Program-made: the position numbers and the translations under genes | Shown: positions 15,951 through 24,571 of the stretch, piece by piece | Position numbering within the stretch: the stretch's first letter is position 1 | Layout of the letters: each line of letters opens with the position of its first letter | From: Acidobacteriota bacterium | GTDB lineage: Bacteria; Acidobacteriota; Blastocatellia; Pyrinomonadales; Pyrinomonadaceae | Assembly (NCBI GenBank): GCA_019639155.1 | Contig: JAHBSJ010000005.1 | Coordinates: 62,001-126,000 of the forward strand | Length of the DNA: 64,000 nt | Direction of reading: 5' to 3' | The notes under the pieces: model-generated | The model's database searches: none | What the model saw: only the letters and a program-made list of their open reading frames with translations | What the model was told of the DNA's origin: nothing

Positions 15951-16070
15951 GGTCAAAATATCGTCAAAATGGGTCAAAATAGTGCCTTTTTTGGTCAAAA
16001 TGTGGCCGGTTCCGGGTCAATTATGGGACCACTGCGGTCAATTCGTTCGCGTTTTGGTCATTTAAGGTCA
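15951..16070. repeat. Helically phased GGTCA repeat array
   Basis: Eight copies of GGTCA or CGTCA, all in one orientation, begin at 15951, 15962, 15972, 15993, 16015, 16036, 16056 and 16066. The first four continue as AAAAT, giving GGTCAAAAT. Start-to-start distances are 11, 10, 21, 22, 21, 20 and 10 bases, that is one or two turns of the helix each. The last two copies overlap the stop codon of the DUF3142 gene. This looks like a set of protein-binding sites on one face of the DNA. Confidence 0.8.
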
Positions 16071-16822
16071 GCAGCAGCCCACGCTGAGTTTTTGAAATAG
16101 TATATCCGGCGGTTCGGTTGTAGGCCTTCGACGGCGGGTTCGTCAACTGAGATGCCGTAGCTGCCGCGGCAGAGAGGTTCGCGCCAGTCGTCGCCGCGGC
16201 GCAAGAAGGACAAGATGCTTTCCTGATCGCGTCCCATTACAAAAACCATCGGCACTGCCTCGTCGATAGGGAAATCGTTGAACCAACTGTCGCCCGCACA
16301 CCACGACGCGAGTGCGGTAATGCTCAGAGCGACGCCTTCAGGCGTTCGTTCTCTTACCGCATTTATCAGCTTTCGATAGAAATCACGTTCACTCACCGTC
16401 GCGTCGAAATCCACCTGAACGCCGCGGATGTTAGGCATTTCTGCGGTCTTCGCTATTAGGCCGGCGAGCCGCGAGAGCATCTCGTCATCGAACGTCGGTC
16501 GTTTTGGCTGCTCCTTGTTCGTCTCAACTCGCGTGACAGCGATCAGATAAGTGCCGTCGGGAGCCGAGAAGGGCTGACGGCGGGGCTTTGGGATGACGCG
16601 GTCGTTTTCGAGGAAGATCGTCTGAGCAAGGAACGCGGCGCCGTATTCATTCGGATCGATGAAGCTGAGGTCTTCTGCGCGTTCCCAGGCCCATAGGATC
16701 TTACGCGGCATCTCAGCATCGAGCTCAGGGTTTACTACGTTGGCCGGCCGGCCGCAGTTGGCCGAAATGAACGCTACAAAAATGCCTATGACAGCGATGC
16801 CCGAACTTAGCTTCATTTTCAC
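16058..16822 (-). CDS. DUF3142 protein, secreted or lipid-anchored
   Basis: A 254-residue protein with a basic start MKMKLSS and a hydrophobic segment to about residue 22, ending ISANCG. A lipidation Cys there would be atypical (Asn at -1), so signal-peptide cleavage is also possible. The rest matches DUF3142: GVQVDFDATVSERDFYRKL at about residues 136-154, then LSITALASWCAG and DEAVPMVFVMG. DUF3142 proteins have a TIM-barrel look and are thought to be glycosidase-like, but no activity is established. The conserved Asp pair in QVDFDA would be the place to look for catalysis. It is alone in its direction apart from the orphan gene across the repeat array. Confidence 0.85.
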   Translation of the reverse strand: MKMKLSSGIAVIGIFVAFISANCGRPANVVNPELDAEMPRKILWAWERAEDLSFIDPNEYGAAFLAQTIFLENDRVIPKPRRQPFSAPDGTYLIAVTRVETNKEQPKRPTFDDEMLSRLAGLIAKTAEMPNIRGVQVDFDATVSERDFYRKLINAVRERTPEGVALSITALASWCAGDSWFNDFPIDEAVPMVFVMGRDQESILSFLRRGDDWREPLCRGSYGISVDEPAVEGLQPNRRIYYFKNSAWAAADLK

Positions 16823-16898
16823 TGAGAGTATAGCAAAGGAGTGATATGCGGAACGTCGCCAGGTCGTCTTTCCAGCCTATGTCTGATATACTTCGAAT

Positions 16899-16920
16899 AA
16901 AATGAATGGTCATTCATTTT
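16899..16920. promoter_or_regulatory. Perfect palindrome, TetR-type operator, before ETF-QO
   Basis: Ten-base arms AAAATGAATG and CATTCATTTT match exactly around a two-base GT centre. The core TGAATG..CATTCA resembles the sites bound by TetR-family fatty-acid degradation regulators such as FadR (YsiA) of Bacillus. It lies 46 bases before the ATG of the ETF-ubiquinone oxidoreductase, which carries electrons from fatty-acid beta-oxidation, and within the divergent gap to the DUF3142 gene. Confidence 0.75.
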
Positions 16921-16966
16921 GACCTTATTGCCGCCCGCTGACGCAGGCGATTCTGACAGTGAAGTT

Positions 16967-18697
16967 ATGAGCGAACGTGAACAGGTACCAATGGATGTTG
17001 TGTTTGTCGGCGCCGGGCCGGCAAATCTGGCGGCTGCTCTGCATCTGAAGGCGGAGATCAAACGTCACGACGAGATGATCGACAGCGGCTTCAAGCACGG
17101 CCGCAAGATCGGTGACCTCGAGATCGCGATCGTCGAAAAAGGCTCGTTCGTTGGCGCGCACATTTTGTCCGGAGCAGTTATGGATCCCAAAGCTATCCGT
17201 GAGCTGATGCCGGATTTTATCAACGAGGGCTGTCCTGTGGACAGCGTCGTCACCGAAGATGCATTTTGGTATCTGACGGAAAAAGGCGGCATCAATGCCC
17301 CGATCATTCCTCTGCCTCTAAAGAACAAAGGTAAGTACATTGTTTCGCTTTCAAAGATCTGCGAATGGCTCGGCGAAAAATGCGAAGAGCAGGGAATTAA
17401 CATCTTTCCCGAATTTCCCGCTGCGGAACTCTTATATGACGAGAATGACACCGTCATCGGCGTTCGAACCGGAGATAAGGGCATCGACAAAGAAGGCCAC
17501 AAAAAGCCGAATTATGAGCCGGGCGTCGATCTGCTCGCAAAAGTGACCGTGCTCGGCGAAGGTTCGCGTGGTTCGCTGGCGAAGCAATTGATGTCACGCC
17601 TCGGACTGATGGAAGGCAAAGAGCCGCAGGTATTTTCGCTCGGCGTGAAAGAGCTTTGGGAAGTGCCGGAAGGAAATTTTCCCGAAGGCAAGGTCGTGCA
17701 CACGCTCGGATTTCCCTCTGATACAAGGACTTACGGCGGCGGTTGGATCTACGGCATGAAAAACAACGTCGTATCTATCGGCTATGTTACGGGCCTCGAT
17801 TACGAGGACCCGATGATCGATCCGCACGCCGAGTTACAAAAATTCAAGACCAATCCGAAGGTCGCTGAGGTGCTCAAAGGCGGCAAGATGATCAAATACG
17901 GTGCCAAGACCATCAACGCCGGCGGCTATTGGACGATGCCGAAGCTTTATGCGGACGGTGTCTTGATCGTGGGTGATTCAGCATCGATGCTTAACGGTCA
18001 ACGGATAAAGGGCATTCATACAGCAATGAAGTCCGGCATGCTGGCCGCCGAGACAATTGTAGGTGCTTTTGAGCATGAGGATTTTAGTGAGAGAACGCTC
18101 AAACATTACGACGAAAAAGTGAACATGTCTTGGATCTACGATGAGCTTCATCCGGTTCGCAATTTTCACGGTGCTTTTCAGAAAGGCCGTTGGTCGGCCC
18201 TGATAAACACGGGCCTCCAGTTTGCGACGCGGGGCCTTGCGTGGGGATTCATGCCACACGAACACCACGTCGCCGGGCACGAACGAATGGAGAAGCTAAA
18301 CGGGAATGCTCGGCCGGCGGGATATGGCCCTAACGATCATCATTCGGACGAAAGATACGCGAATGTACCCTTTGACAAGGAGTTGACCTTTGACAAGGTG
18401 ACCAATGTCTTTTATGGAGCAGTTGCCCATGACGAGGACCAGCCGGCTCACCTTCATGTTTTGGACCCCGAGATCTGTGCGACAAAATGTGCCGAAGAGT
18501 ATGGTAATCCCTGTCAACGTTTTTGCCCCGCGGCCGTTTATGAGATGGAGGACAACTCCGCGACCGGCCGCAAAGAACTGAAGATCAACTTTTCAAACTG
18601 CGTTCATTGCAAAACATGTGACATCGCCGATCCGTATCAGATAATTAACTGGGTAACGCCGGAAGGCGGCGGCGGGCCGAATTACAAGGGAATGTAG
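16967..18697 (+). CDS. Electron transfer flavoprotein-ubiquinone oxidoreductase
   Basis: A 576-residue ETF-QO, the membrane-associated enzyme that passes electrons from reduced ETF (fed by acyl-CoA dehydrogenases) to the quinone pool. The FAD-binding motif GAGPANLAAALHL is at residues 15-27. The central region has the expected GEGSRGSLAKQL and VGDSASMLNGQRIKGIHTAMKSG. The C-terminal ferredoxin-like part has CATKCAEEYGNPCQRFCPA and NCVHCKTCDIADP, giving the ligands for one 4Fe-4S cluster, and the protein ends GPNYKGM as in the family. I start it at ATG 16967; a TTG at 16919 lies inside the palindrome and is rejected. In menaquinone organisms the acceptor would be menaquinone. Confidence 0.94.
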   Translation: MSEREQVPMDVVFVGAGPANLAAALHLKAEIKRHDEMIDSGFKHGRKIGDLEIAIVEKGSFVGAHILSGAVMDPKAIRELMPDFINEGCPVDSVVTEDAFWYLTEKGGINAPIIPLPLKNKGKYIVSLSKICEWLGEKCEEQGINIFPEFPAAELLYDENDTVIGVRTGDKGIDKEGHKKPNYEPGVDLLAKVTVLGEGSRGSLAKQLMSRLGLMEGKEPQVFSLGVKELWEVPEGNFPEGKVVHTLGFPSDTRTYGGGWIYGMKNNVVSIGYVTGLDYEDPMIDPHAELQKFKTNPKVAEVLKGGKMIKYGAKTINAGGYWTMPKLYADGVLIVGDSASMLNGQRIKGIHTAMKSGMLAAETIVGAFEHEDFSERTLKHYDEKVNMSWIYDELHPVRNFHGAFQKGRWSALINTGLQFATRGLAWGFMPHEHHVAGHERMEKLNGNARPAGYGPNDHHSDERYANVPFDKELTFDKVTNVFYGAVAHDEDQPAHLHVLDPEICATKCAEEYGNPCQRFCPAAVYEMEDNSATGRKELKINFSNCVHCKTCDIADPYQIINWVTPEGGGGPNYKGM

Positions 18698-18703
18698 TTC
18701 GGG

Positions 18704-19516
18704 ATGGGCATAGAGGAACCGATCAAAATAGTCAGCCGCGACAATCAAAGGCTCGTCAGGATCCGTAAGATCCGAGCTGCGAAACTGCCCGACTATATCC
18801 TCATTGAGGGCAAGCGCTTGGTCGAGGAGGCTATTAGGAACCGAATAGACATTCAAGAGGTCTATTTTTCTGAAGCATTTGCGGCGGGCAGGCCCGAGAT
18901 ATTGGAAGCTATAGGTTCGTCGGCCTATCTGTTGTCGGAGAAGCTTTTCGATTCCATTTCTGATACAAAGACGCCTCAGGGCATTATTGCCATCTCAAGA
19001 CGTCCGCCGTCCTTACTTGAGCTAGACCGTCTTTTTGATCCAAACGACGGAAGTGAGCTTGTATTGTTGTTGGAGAACGTCAGAGATCCCGCAAACGTGG
19101 GGTCGGTCCTTCGCGTGGCAAAGGCCGCCGGGGTGGCTGCGGTACTGATGACGGAGAACTCGGCCGACCCATTCTCGGCCAAGGCCCTGCGAGCATCAAT
19201 GGGGGCAGCATTTGGAATACGGATCTGCTCAAACCTAGCGTTTGAAGATGTAATGAAGGCCGCCAAACCAAAAGGCTACAGGGTTGCTGCGGCGACCGGC
19301 ACTGGAAACATCGGCTTTTGGGATGTTGATTGGTGCGCCCCAACACTCTTGATGTTGGGGTCGGAAGGTGACGGCCTTTCCCGGACGGCCCTAAACGAGG
19401 CCGACATAACCGTCACTATACCCATGCAAAACAATGTCGAGAGCCTGAATCTCGCAGTTTCCTGCGGCGTGATCGTATATGAGGCGTTTCGACAAAAACA
19501 GACTGCTAAGGCTTAG
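18704..19516 (+). CDS. TrmH/SpoU-family RNA 2'-O-methyltransferase
   Basis: A 270-residue SPOUT-class methyltransferase. An N-terminal substrate-binding domain (about residues 10-95, VSRDNQRLVRIRKIRAAKL then LIEGKRLVEEAI) is followed by the knotted catalytic domain with the three motifs NVRDPANVGSVLRVAKAAG, LGSEGDGLS and IPMQNNVESLNLAVSCGV. It will 2'-O-methylate a ribose in rRNA or tRNA; the exact nucleotide cannot be read off, though the layout is that of RlmB/TsnR-like enzymes. It begins six bases after ETF-QO and its end overlaps the PP2C gene on the other strand by 11 bases. Confidence 0.9.
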   Translation: MGIEEPIKIVSRDNQRLVRIRKIRAAKLPDYILIEGKRLVEEAIRNRIDIQEVYFSEAFAAGRPEILEAIGSSAYLLSEKLFDSISDTKTPQGIIAISRRPPSLLELDRLFDPNDGSELVLLLENVRDPANVGSVLRVAKAAGVAAVLMTENSADPFSAKALRASMGAAFGIRICSNLAFEDVMKAAKPKGYRVAAATGTGNIGFWDVDWCAPTLLMLGSEGDGLSRTALNEADITVTIPMQNNVESLNLAVSCGVIVYEAFRQKQTAKA

Positions 19517-20903
19517 GCAGAGATAATTCACGCCGGAGTATTTCGTTCGCGCTGGGAGCATCAGTTATCGCGATGCCGAGCGATATCTCTTTTTCCAAGG
19601 TTATCCGGTTCGCCGGGTCGACCTCCGCGACCGCTTTCTTGGCCTCTTGAAAAGCAGAACGTGCTCCGGGGAAATCGCCCGTCAGCAATCGAGCACGGCC
19701 GATAAGATAATGATCCTCGGCGTCGCCCGGCGGCGGCAATTCCCGCAAAAAGGCTTCCGGATCAGCGTCGACGTTTCGGCGGTTCTTTTCGAAGGACGTG
19801 AGAGGGATGTTGTCGCTGGTCATCTGGGGAAGCTCCAAAACCTGCGGAGCTTTGCGTTCTTCATGTGTCCCCAGCACAAATGCTCCAACACCGACAGCAG
19901 CCCCCAATACCAATAATCCGACGGTTTTTATTAGCGGAACAAATACCGACGAAGCTCTCGCCGCTCCAGACTCTTCGAATGTGCTGAAAATGCTGTCGCC
20001 GTTCGTAGTGCGGCCGGTTATCTCAGTATCGGCGAAAGGCTGTTCTTCGACACCGTCGTCGATGCTGATCTCTATAGGAGAATTCACCGGGTTTTCGAGA
20101 GCATGGATCTCGAGAAGGTCATCATCTGCAGCCTTTGAATTGCCGGCCCCAGCCGCCGGAGCGTCATTTTTTGGAGGGAATGTTACCACCACAGCAGTCA
20201 AATTGTCTCGTGCTCCACGCTCATAACATAAAGTTTTCAGATAGCTGCAAATGCCATCTGGTGGTGAGTTAAACGTCAGGGCTTCGCGTATCTCAGCTTC
20301 GTCAACATGAGCAGTAACGCCGTCGGTGCAAAGCAACAAGGCCTTGCAGTGTGATGCAGGGATACTCTTTAGTTCAATCTCTACTTCACTGTCGGCCCCG
20401 AGAGCGCGGTTGATAATATTCTTGCCGGGGTGTGATCCGGCTTTTAGGGTGGTCATCCTGCCCGCTCGAACCTCATCGTTAACAAATGAATGGTCCTCGG
20501 TTTCCCGGTGAAGAACATTGTGATGATCCATTCGGTAAACACGGGAATCGCCTACATGGGCTATTGTGATCTCATCACCGCCGATATACGCGGCAGCGAT
20601 CGTGGTTGCCATTCGTTCGAGTTGCGGAATATCCGACGAGAGCCTATATATCGCAGAATTCGCGCGTTCTAAAGCAGCGGACATTGTCGAAAGCGGACTG
20701 ACATCTGCCTTGGCATTTGTAAACGCTTCGGCAAGTATCTCGACAGCCATCTGCGACGCTACCTCGCCTGCTTCGGCACCGCCGACGCCATCGGCAACTG
20801 CGAAAATGCCCAGCTCGTGGATCTCAAGCAGGGAATCTTCGTTTATCGGACGGCCTTTATTTAGTCCTTGGTCGGTAACGGATGCTGATATAAAGTAATG
20901 CAT
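19506..20903 (-). CDS. PP2C-family Ser/Thr phosphatase with membrane anchor
   Basis: A 465-residue protein. Residues 1-240 are a PP2C (PPM) catalytic domain with NKGRPINEDS, VADGVGGAEAGE, IAHVGDSRVYR, LLCTDGVTAHV and ARDNLTAVVVTFP, carrying the metal-binding Asp residues. After a linker, residues about 317-338 form a single membrane segment (VGLLVLGAAVGVGAFVLG), and the C-terminal 110 residues outside it are a small helical, TPR-like region. The domain order is that of the actinobacterial PstP phosphatase. It closes the FHA-PBP-RodA run and would oppose the Ser/Thr kinase encoded at 31127, though that kinase is 10 kb away. Confidence 0.92.
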   Translation of the reverse strand: MHYFISASVTDQGLNKGRPINEDSLLEIHELGIFAVADGVGGAEAGEVASQMAVEILAEAFTNAKADVSPLSTMSAALERANSAIYRLSSDIPQLERMATTIAAAYIGGDEITIAHVGDSRVYRMDHHNVLHRETEDHSFVNDEVRAGRMTTLKAGSHPGKNIINRALGADSEVEIELKSIPASHCKALLLCTDGVTAHVDEAEIREALTFNSPPDGICSYLKTLCYERGARDNLTAVVVTFPPKNDAPAAGAGNSKAADDDLLEIHALENPVNSPIEISIDDGVEEQPFADTEITGRTTNGDSIFSTFEESGAARASSVFVPLIKTVGLLVLGAAVGVGAFVLGTHEERKAPQVLELPQMTSDNIPLTSFEKNRRNVDADPEAFLRELPPPGDAEDHYLIGRARLLTGDFPGARSAFQEAKKAVAEVDPANRITLEKEISLGIAITDAPSANEILRRELSLPKP

Positions 20904-20968
20904 ACTGTTAGAATGCGTTAGTGTGGGTCTGCTAAAAATAAAAGATACAGGCGTTTACGGGTCATCTA

Positions 20969-22645
20969 TTAAGAGAATACCTCAAGTGCGTTTCTTTCTT
21001 GATCTATTTTATTTCTATGCGAGAAAGCAAGCAGCATACCCAACATGGCAAAACTCGTGATCAATGAAAAGCCGCCATGACTGACGAACGGCAGAGTAAT
21101 GCCGGTCATGGGTAAGGCTCGTGTGATGCCGCCGACGTTCACCAATGCTTGGAATCCAATAAATGCGGTTAGCCCGATGGCGCAAAGCTTACTGAACATA
21201 TCTCTAGAGGCCAGTGCGATCCTGAGGCCCGAAACAACAAAAACCACCAGTATCAGTATTACGATCGCACCTCCGAAAATTCCAAGCTCCTCGGCAACTG
21301 CCGCAAAAATATAATCAGAATCGGCAACAGGTATCAATTCCGGATAGCCTAATCCCAATCCGCGTCCTGTCATTCCGCCGGAAGATATCCCGAATGTGGC
21401 TTGTGCGGGCTGAAAAGCAAGCATGTCGAACCAAGCATCTACGTTTATGCTTTCCCGCAATGACGGATCGGATTCTAGCATTGCTGCGATGTTCGCGTCT
21501 TTTTCAACCAGTCGCCTGACATAACTATCATGATCCGCCTTCCACCAAGCGGTTTCCGGATCCGGCGGATTGAAACCATCAAGCCACAAATGGAAACGCT
21601 GCTGTATCCGGTCAGGCAGAATCGTCTTGACAGGAGACGCCAAAGTTGGAAGAAGCGGAATATTTTCCTGAGTGTTCTTGGGAAGAGCCCCGACTACCAA
21701 TATCGAAATTACGAGCAAAAGGCTGCCTACGAGCAACGTTCGCTGAGGCAGCCCGCGAACGGAGATCATATACAGCGTCACATAAACCGACGAAAACACC
21801 ATCATTTGCCCGAAGTCCTTTAAAATGAAGAACGGGAAAAACGGAAGAATCGCCATGAATATCAAGGGCATTGCGTCGCGGGCCCTGGGTAAACCCCAAT
21901 ATGTCCGGGACAGGTCCTTGTACATTACCGCCAGGATCGCAGCGAATCCCAGCAAAAATGGGACCTTTGCGAGTTCCCAAGGCGTCAAATTACTGGCAAA
22001 TTTGCCGGCATTCGAATATAGAGCCGCTCCTACGAGCGGGACAAGAGTTATTAGAACTATCAGGAAACCATTCTGCTTTAACCTATCGACCACGCTGTCC
22101 CGCAGCAATAGCAAAAATGCTGCAACAAAGGTCAATATCGCAAGCAGCGGATTTATCGTGCGGCCGGACACCAGTGTTTCAGCGAACGTCTCATTTGTCG
22201 GCTTTGGAGTTTCTTCTGAGAGATCCGCGGGTTCAGGAGGTGTCGGCGGCAGGCCGATGAACTGCTTCTTTTCCGACGAATAGTTTTCTTTGATATATCT
22301 GAGCTGCAGGGCCTTTAACTTCATCTGCCTTGCTTCGGCCTTGTCGCGGCGTGATGTATATTCGGGATCGCTGAACAGCCTGTATTGGATCGTGAGCCCC
22401 ACGGAAAAAAGTAGGGCGACAGCGGTATAGGCGGTCCACGAGCACCTCAACTTAAACAGCCGCTTCAGGAGTATCGGTAAAAATGCAAGAAATGCGATAA
22501 GTAATACGTTTCTAACGGCCGCTGATCGAGATGTTTCGTAGCCGCGCAAAAGTGCCCCATAGAAAATGGAATAGTGAGCAAGCCCTGCAACCGCGGCCGC
22601 CAATATGATTATCAGGAAATGTGGAAAAAAACGATCTGTCATCAA
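20969..22645 (-). CDS. FtsW/RodA/SpoVE-family glycan polymerase
   Basis: A 558-residue SEDS protein, the membrane glycosyltransferase that polymerises peptidoglycan strands from lipid II together with a class B penicillin-binding protein. The SEDS core begins near residue 165. The conserved acidic site is in LKDFGQMMVF, and the C-terminal signatures are GRGLGLGYPELIPVADSDYIFA, EELGIFGG and ITLPFVSHGG with a long extracytoplasmic loop. An extra N-terminal part of about 165 residues adds three or four membrane segments and a charged loop rich in Glu, Lys and Pro. Such an extension is common in actinobacterial RodA. It overlaps the PBP gene by four bases, so the pair is co-translated. RodA is the better guess because no division genes are adjacent. 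Confidence 0.92.
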   Translation of the reverse strand: MMTDRFFPHFLIIILAAAVAGLAHYSIFYGALLRGYETSRSAAVRNVLLIAFLAFLPILLKRLFKLRCSWTAYTAVALLFSVGLTIQYRLFSDPEYTSRRDKAEARQMKLKALQLRYIKENYSSEKKQFIGLPPTPPEPADLSEETPKPTNETFAETLVSGRTINPLLAILTFVAAFLLLLRDSVVDRLKQNGFLIVLITLVPLVGAALYSNAGKFASNLTPWELAKVPFLLGFAAILAVMYKDLSRTYWGLPRARDAMPLIFMAILPFFPFFILKDFGQMMVFSSVYVTLYMISVRGLPQRTLLVGSLLLVISILVVGALPKNTQENIPLLPTLASPVKTILPDRIQQRFHLWLDGFNPPDPETAWWKADHDSYVRRLVEKDANIAAMLESDPSLRESINVDAWFDMLAFQPAQATFGISSGGMTGRGLGLGYPELIPVADSDYIFAAVAEELGIFGGAIVILILVVFVVSGLRIALASRDMFSKLCAIGLTAFIGFQALVNVGGITRALPMTGITLPFVSHGGFSLITSFAMLGMLLAFSHRNKIDQERNALEVFS

Positions 22646-24567
22646 CTTCTGCGTCTATTAGACGGCTGAGGCGGTGATTGCCGGCGGGGCAAATAATCTT
22701 CGCCTAATAGTCCTAATTCACGGGCTTTTAGGATTATATTCGCAGCTATCGGTGCTGCGGTCCGAGAGCCGTAGCCGCCATCTTCCACAACTACAGCGAT
22801 AGCCAAACGCGGCCGCTCGATAGGGGCAATTGAAATGAACCAACTGTCCTTTCTTTCATATGTCGCCTGAACTATATACTCTTCCCATTCGGCCGTTCCA
22901 CTGCGCCGCCTCCGCGTTTCCATGACGGGCTGGCCCTTTTGATCGTATTGCGGAGCCAGCTTTTCAGCGGTTCCGGTCTTACCGCCGGTCCTTATACCTG
23001 TTCCGGCCAGCTTTGCGGCCATAACGGCACCGGTCCCGCCGGGTTCCTCAGTGACGGTTGACATTATTGACCGGACCCGAGCGGCCTGCTGCGGCGTCAG
23101 CGGCTGGCTGAACATCTGCGGCGGCCGATCGGCCTCTATCCTGGTCTTCATCAGTTTACCTTCTATGTTGCCGGTAACTGCCGCGATCATCGCCATCTGG
23201 AACGGAGTCATCTGCCCTGCATATCCTTGCCCGATTCCTTCAAGCCCAATGTCGTAAAGGCTCAGGTCTTTACCAACGACGATCGTTGATCTTCGCGGTG
23301 ATATGGAGTTCGCGATCGCAGGCTTGCTGACGTTCCAGATCTCCGGAAAGAAGCTTGGGATCAGCGCCTGGTCGGGTTGATCAACGGGGTTCATGCCTAA
23401 AATCTCTGCAGTCTCTTTCAGTCTTTCGCGTCCAAGAGAGATGGCGAGCTGCGCAAAATACTGGTTGCTTGATACCTTGAAGGCCAGCGTGATGTCCTTT
23501 TCAGCGCAGCCGCCGGCACAGGTTCCGCCGACCGAGCCGTCCGCCCCCAATTTTTGTGAGGCATCAACTATCGGGCGAGAGCTGCGAGAAGGCCGAAACC
23601 CATCGGCAAAGCTCGAAAAGACCGCTCCCTCACGTCCGGCCCGAAATGCTGAGATCATGGTAAAGGCTTTGAATGTCGAACCGGGAACGTAGAACTCTCT
23701 TGTCGAACGGTCTAGAAGCGGTTTGTCTCGTTTGTCTGCCTCAAGCCGCAGAAAATCGTCCAATGACTGAGCCTCGGAGAGTTTGTATGACGGGCTCGAG
23801 TACATTGCGATAAGGTCGCCATTCTGCGGATCCAAGACGACGATAGAACCTTTCCTGCCTTCAAGCTGTGACGCAATATACGCCTGAAGGTTCTTATCAA
23901 TCGTGGTCCGCACGTCACGCTCCTCGTCAGCCGTACGTTTGATCGTCGTCAGTACATCCAATGACTCGGGAAATTTCTCAGTACGGCCTGAATAAAGGGC
24001 ACGTTCAAGCCCGGGAGTACCACGCTCTGTTCCGAAGAGATGAGACAGTTCGTGATCGAGCGAAAATGTCCTTACAATATTTCCGTCTTTATCGAGCTTG
24101 AAATACGCAAGTGCGTTATCAAGCTTGCCGGACCTATCCAACGTCCAGCCGCGTAACGTTGCAGCTGAGGTTCTGCGGTTCCTGAGGTCTTTATAAGAAA
24201 GCGATTGAAACCTTTCATTATAGGACTCGGCGAAATAGACCCAATAAGATTGAGAAAGAAAAACCGATAACGAAAGCAAAACAAACACCGCTGCCCAGGA
24301 CCAAAGGCTGCGGTTCGCTACGGAGCGGGAGAGGCCGCGAACGACCGATGGTAGAAGATTTGCCTCAGGTCTGGCGTTGGCCGCGGAACGGGTCTCAAAA
24401 AGGGTGAGCGAGAGAGTAACAACAAGGACGCCCATCGCGACCAAATAAAAGATCGACAGTCCTGCCGGAGTGCGTTCCAGGACCTGCTTCCCGAATATGT
24501 CCTCAAGTGTCCAGCCAAGGATGCCTGTGCCGAGGTTTTGAAATATTGTGAATATGAATAAGTTCAC
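22642..24567 (-). CDS. Class B penicillin-binding protein (transpeptidase)
   Basis: A 641-residue monofunctional transpeptidase. The three active-site motifs are STFK (in REFYVPGSTFKAF), SSN (in KVSSNQYFAQL) and KTGT (in GGKTGTAEKL). A short dimerisation-type region lies between. The N-terminus is unusual in having three hydrophobic stretches, at about residues 3-20, 36-55 and 91-115, where one membrane anchor is normal. The C-terminus is a Pro/Arg tail. It is upstream of, and overlaps, the RodA/FtsW gene, as in actinobacterial pbpA-rodA, and is the presumed cross-linking partner of that polymerase. Confidence 0.92.
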   Translation of the reverse strand: MNLFIFTIFQNLGTGILGWTLEDIFGKQVLERTPAGLSIFYLVAMGVLVVTLSLTLFETRSAANARPEANLLPSVVRGLSRSVANRSLWSWAAVFVLLSLSVFLSQSYWVYFAESYNERFQSLSYKDLRNRRTSAATLRGWTLDRSGKLDNALAYFKLDKDGNIVRTFSLDHELSHLFGTERGTPGLERALYSGRTEKFPESLDVLTTIKRTADEERDVRTTIDKNLQAYIASQLEGRKGSIVVLDPQNGDLIAMYSSPSYKLSEAQSLDDFLRLEADKRDKPLLDRSTREFYVPGSTFKAFTMISAFRAGREGAVFSSFADGFRPSRSSRPIVDASQKLGADGSVGGTCAGGCAEKDITLAFKVSSNQYFAQLAISLGRERLKETAEILGMNPVDQPDQALIPSFFPEIWNVSKPAIANSISPRRSTIVVGKDLSLYDIGLEGIGQGYAGQMTPFQMAMIAAVTGNIEGKLMKTRIEADRPPQMFSQPLTPQQAARVRSIMSTVTEEPGGTGAVMAAKLAGTGIRTGGKTGTAEKLAPQYDQKGQPVMETRRRRSGTAEWEEYIVQATYERKDSWFISIAPIERPRLAIAVVVEDGGYGSRTAAPIAANIILKARELGLLGEDYLPRRQSPPQPSNRRRS

Positions 24568-24571
24568 GTGG

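Noticed and set aside
15951..16070. Phased repeats considered as a CRISPR array
   Set aside because: Repeats are five to nine bases, spacers of 1 to 17 bases vary and no cas gene is near. The regular helical spacing fits protein-binding sites.
16919..16966. Upstream TTG start for ETF-QO at 16919
   Set aside because: It lies within the right arm of the palindrome and adds a Pro/Asp-rich stretch not seen in the family. The ATG at 16967 is the better start.
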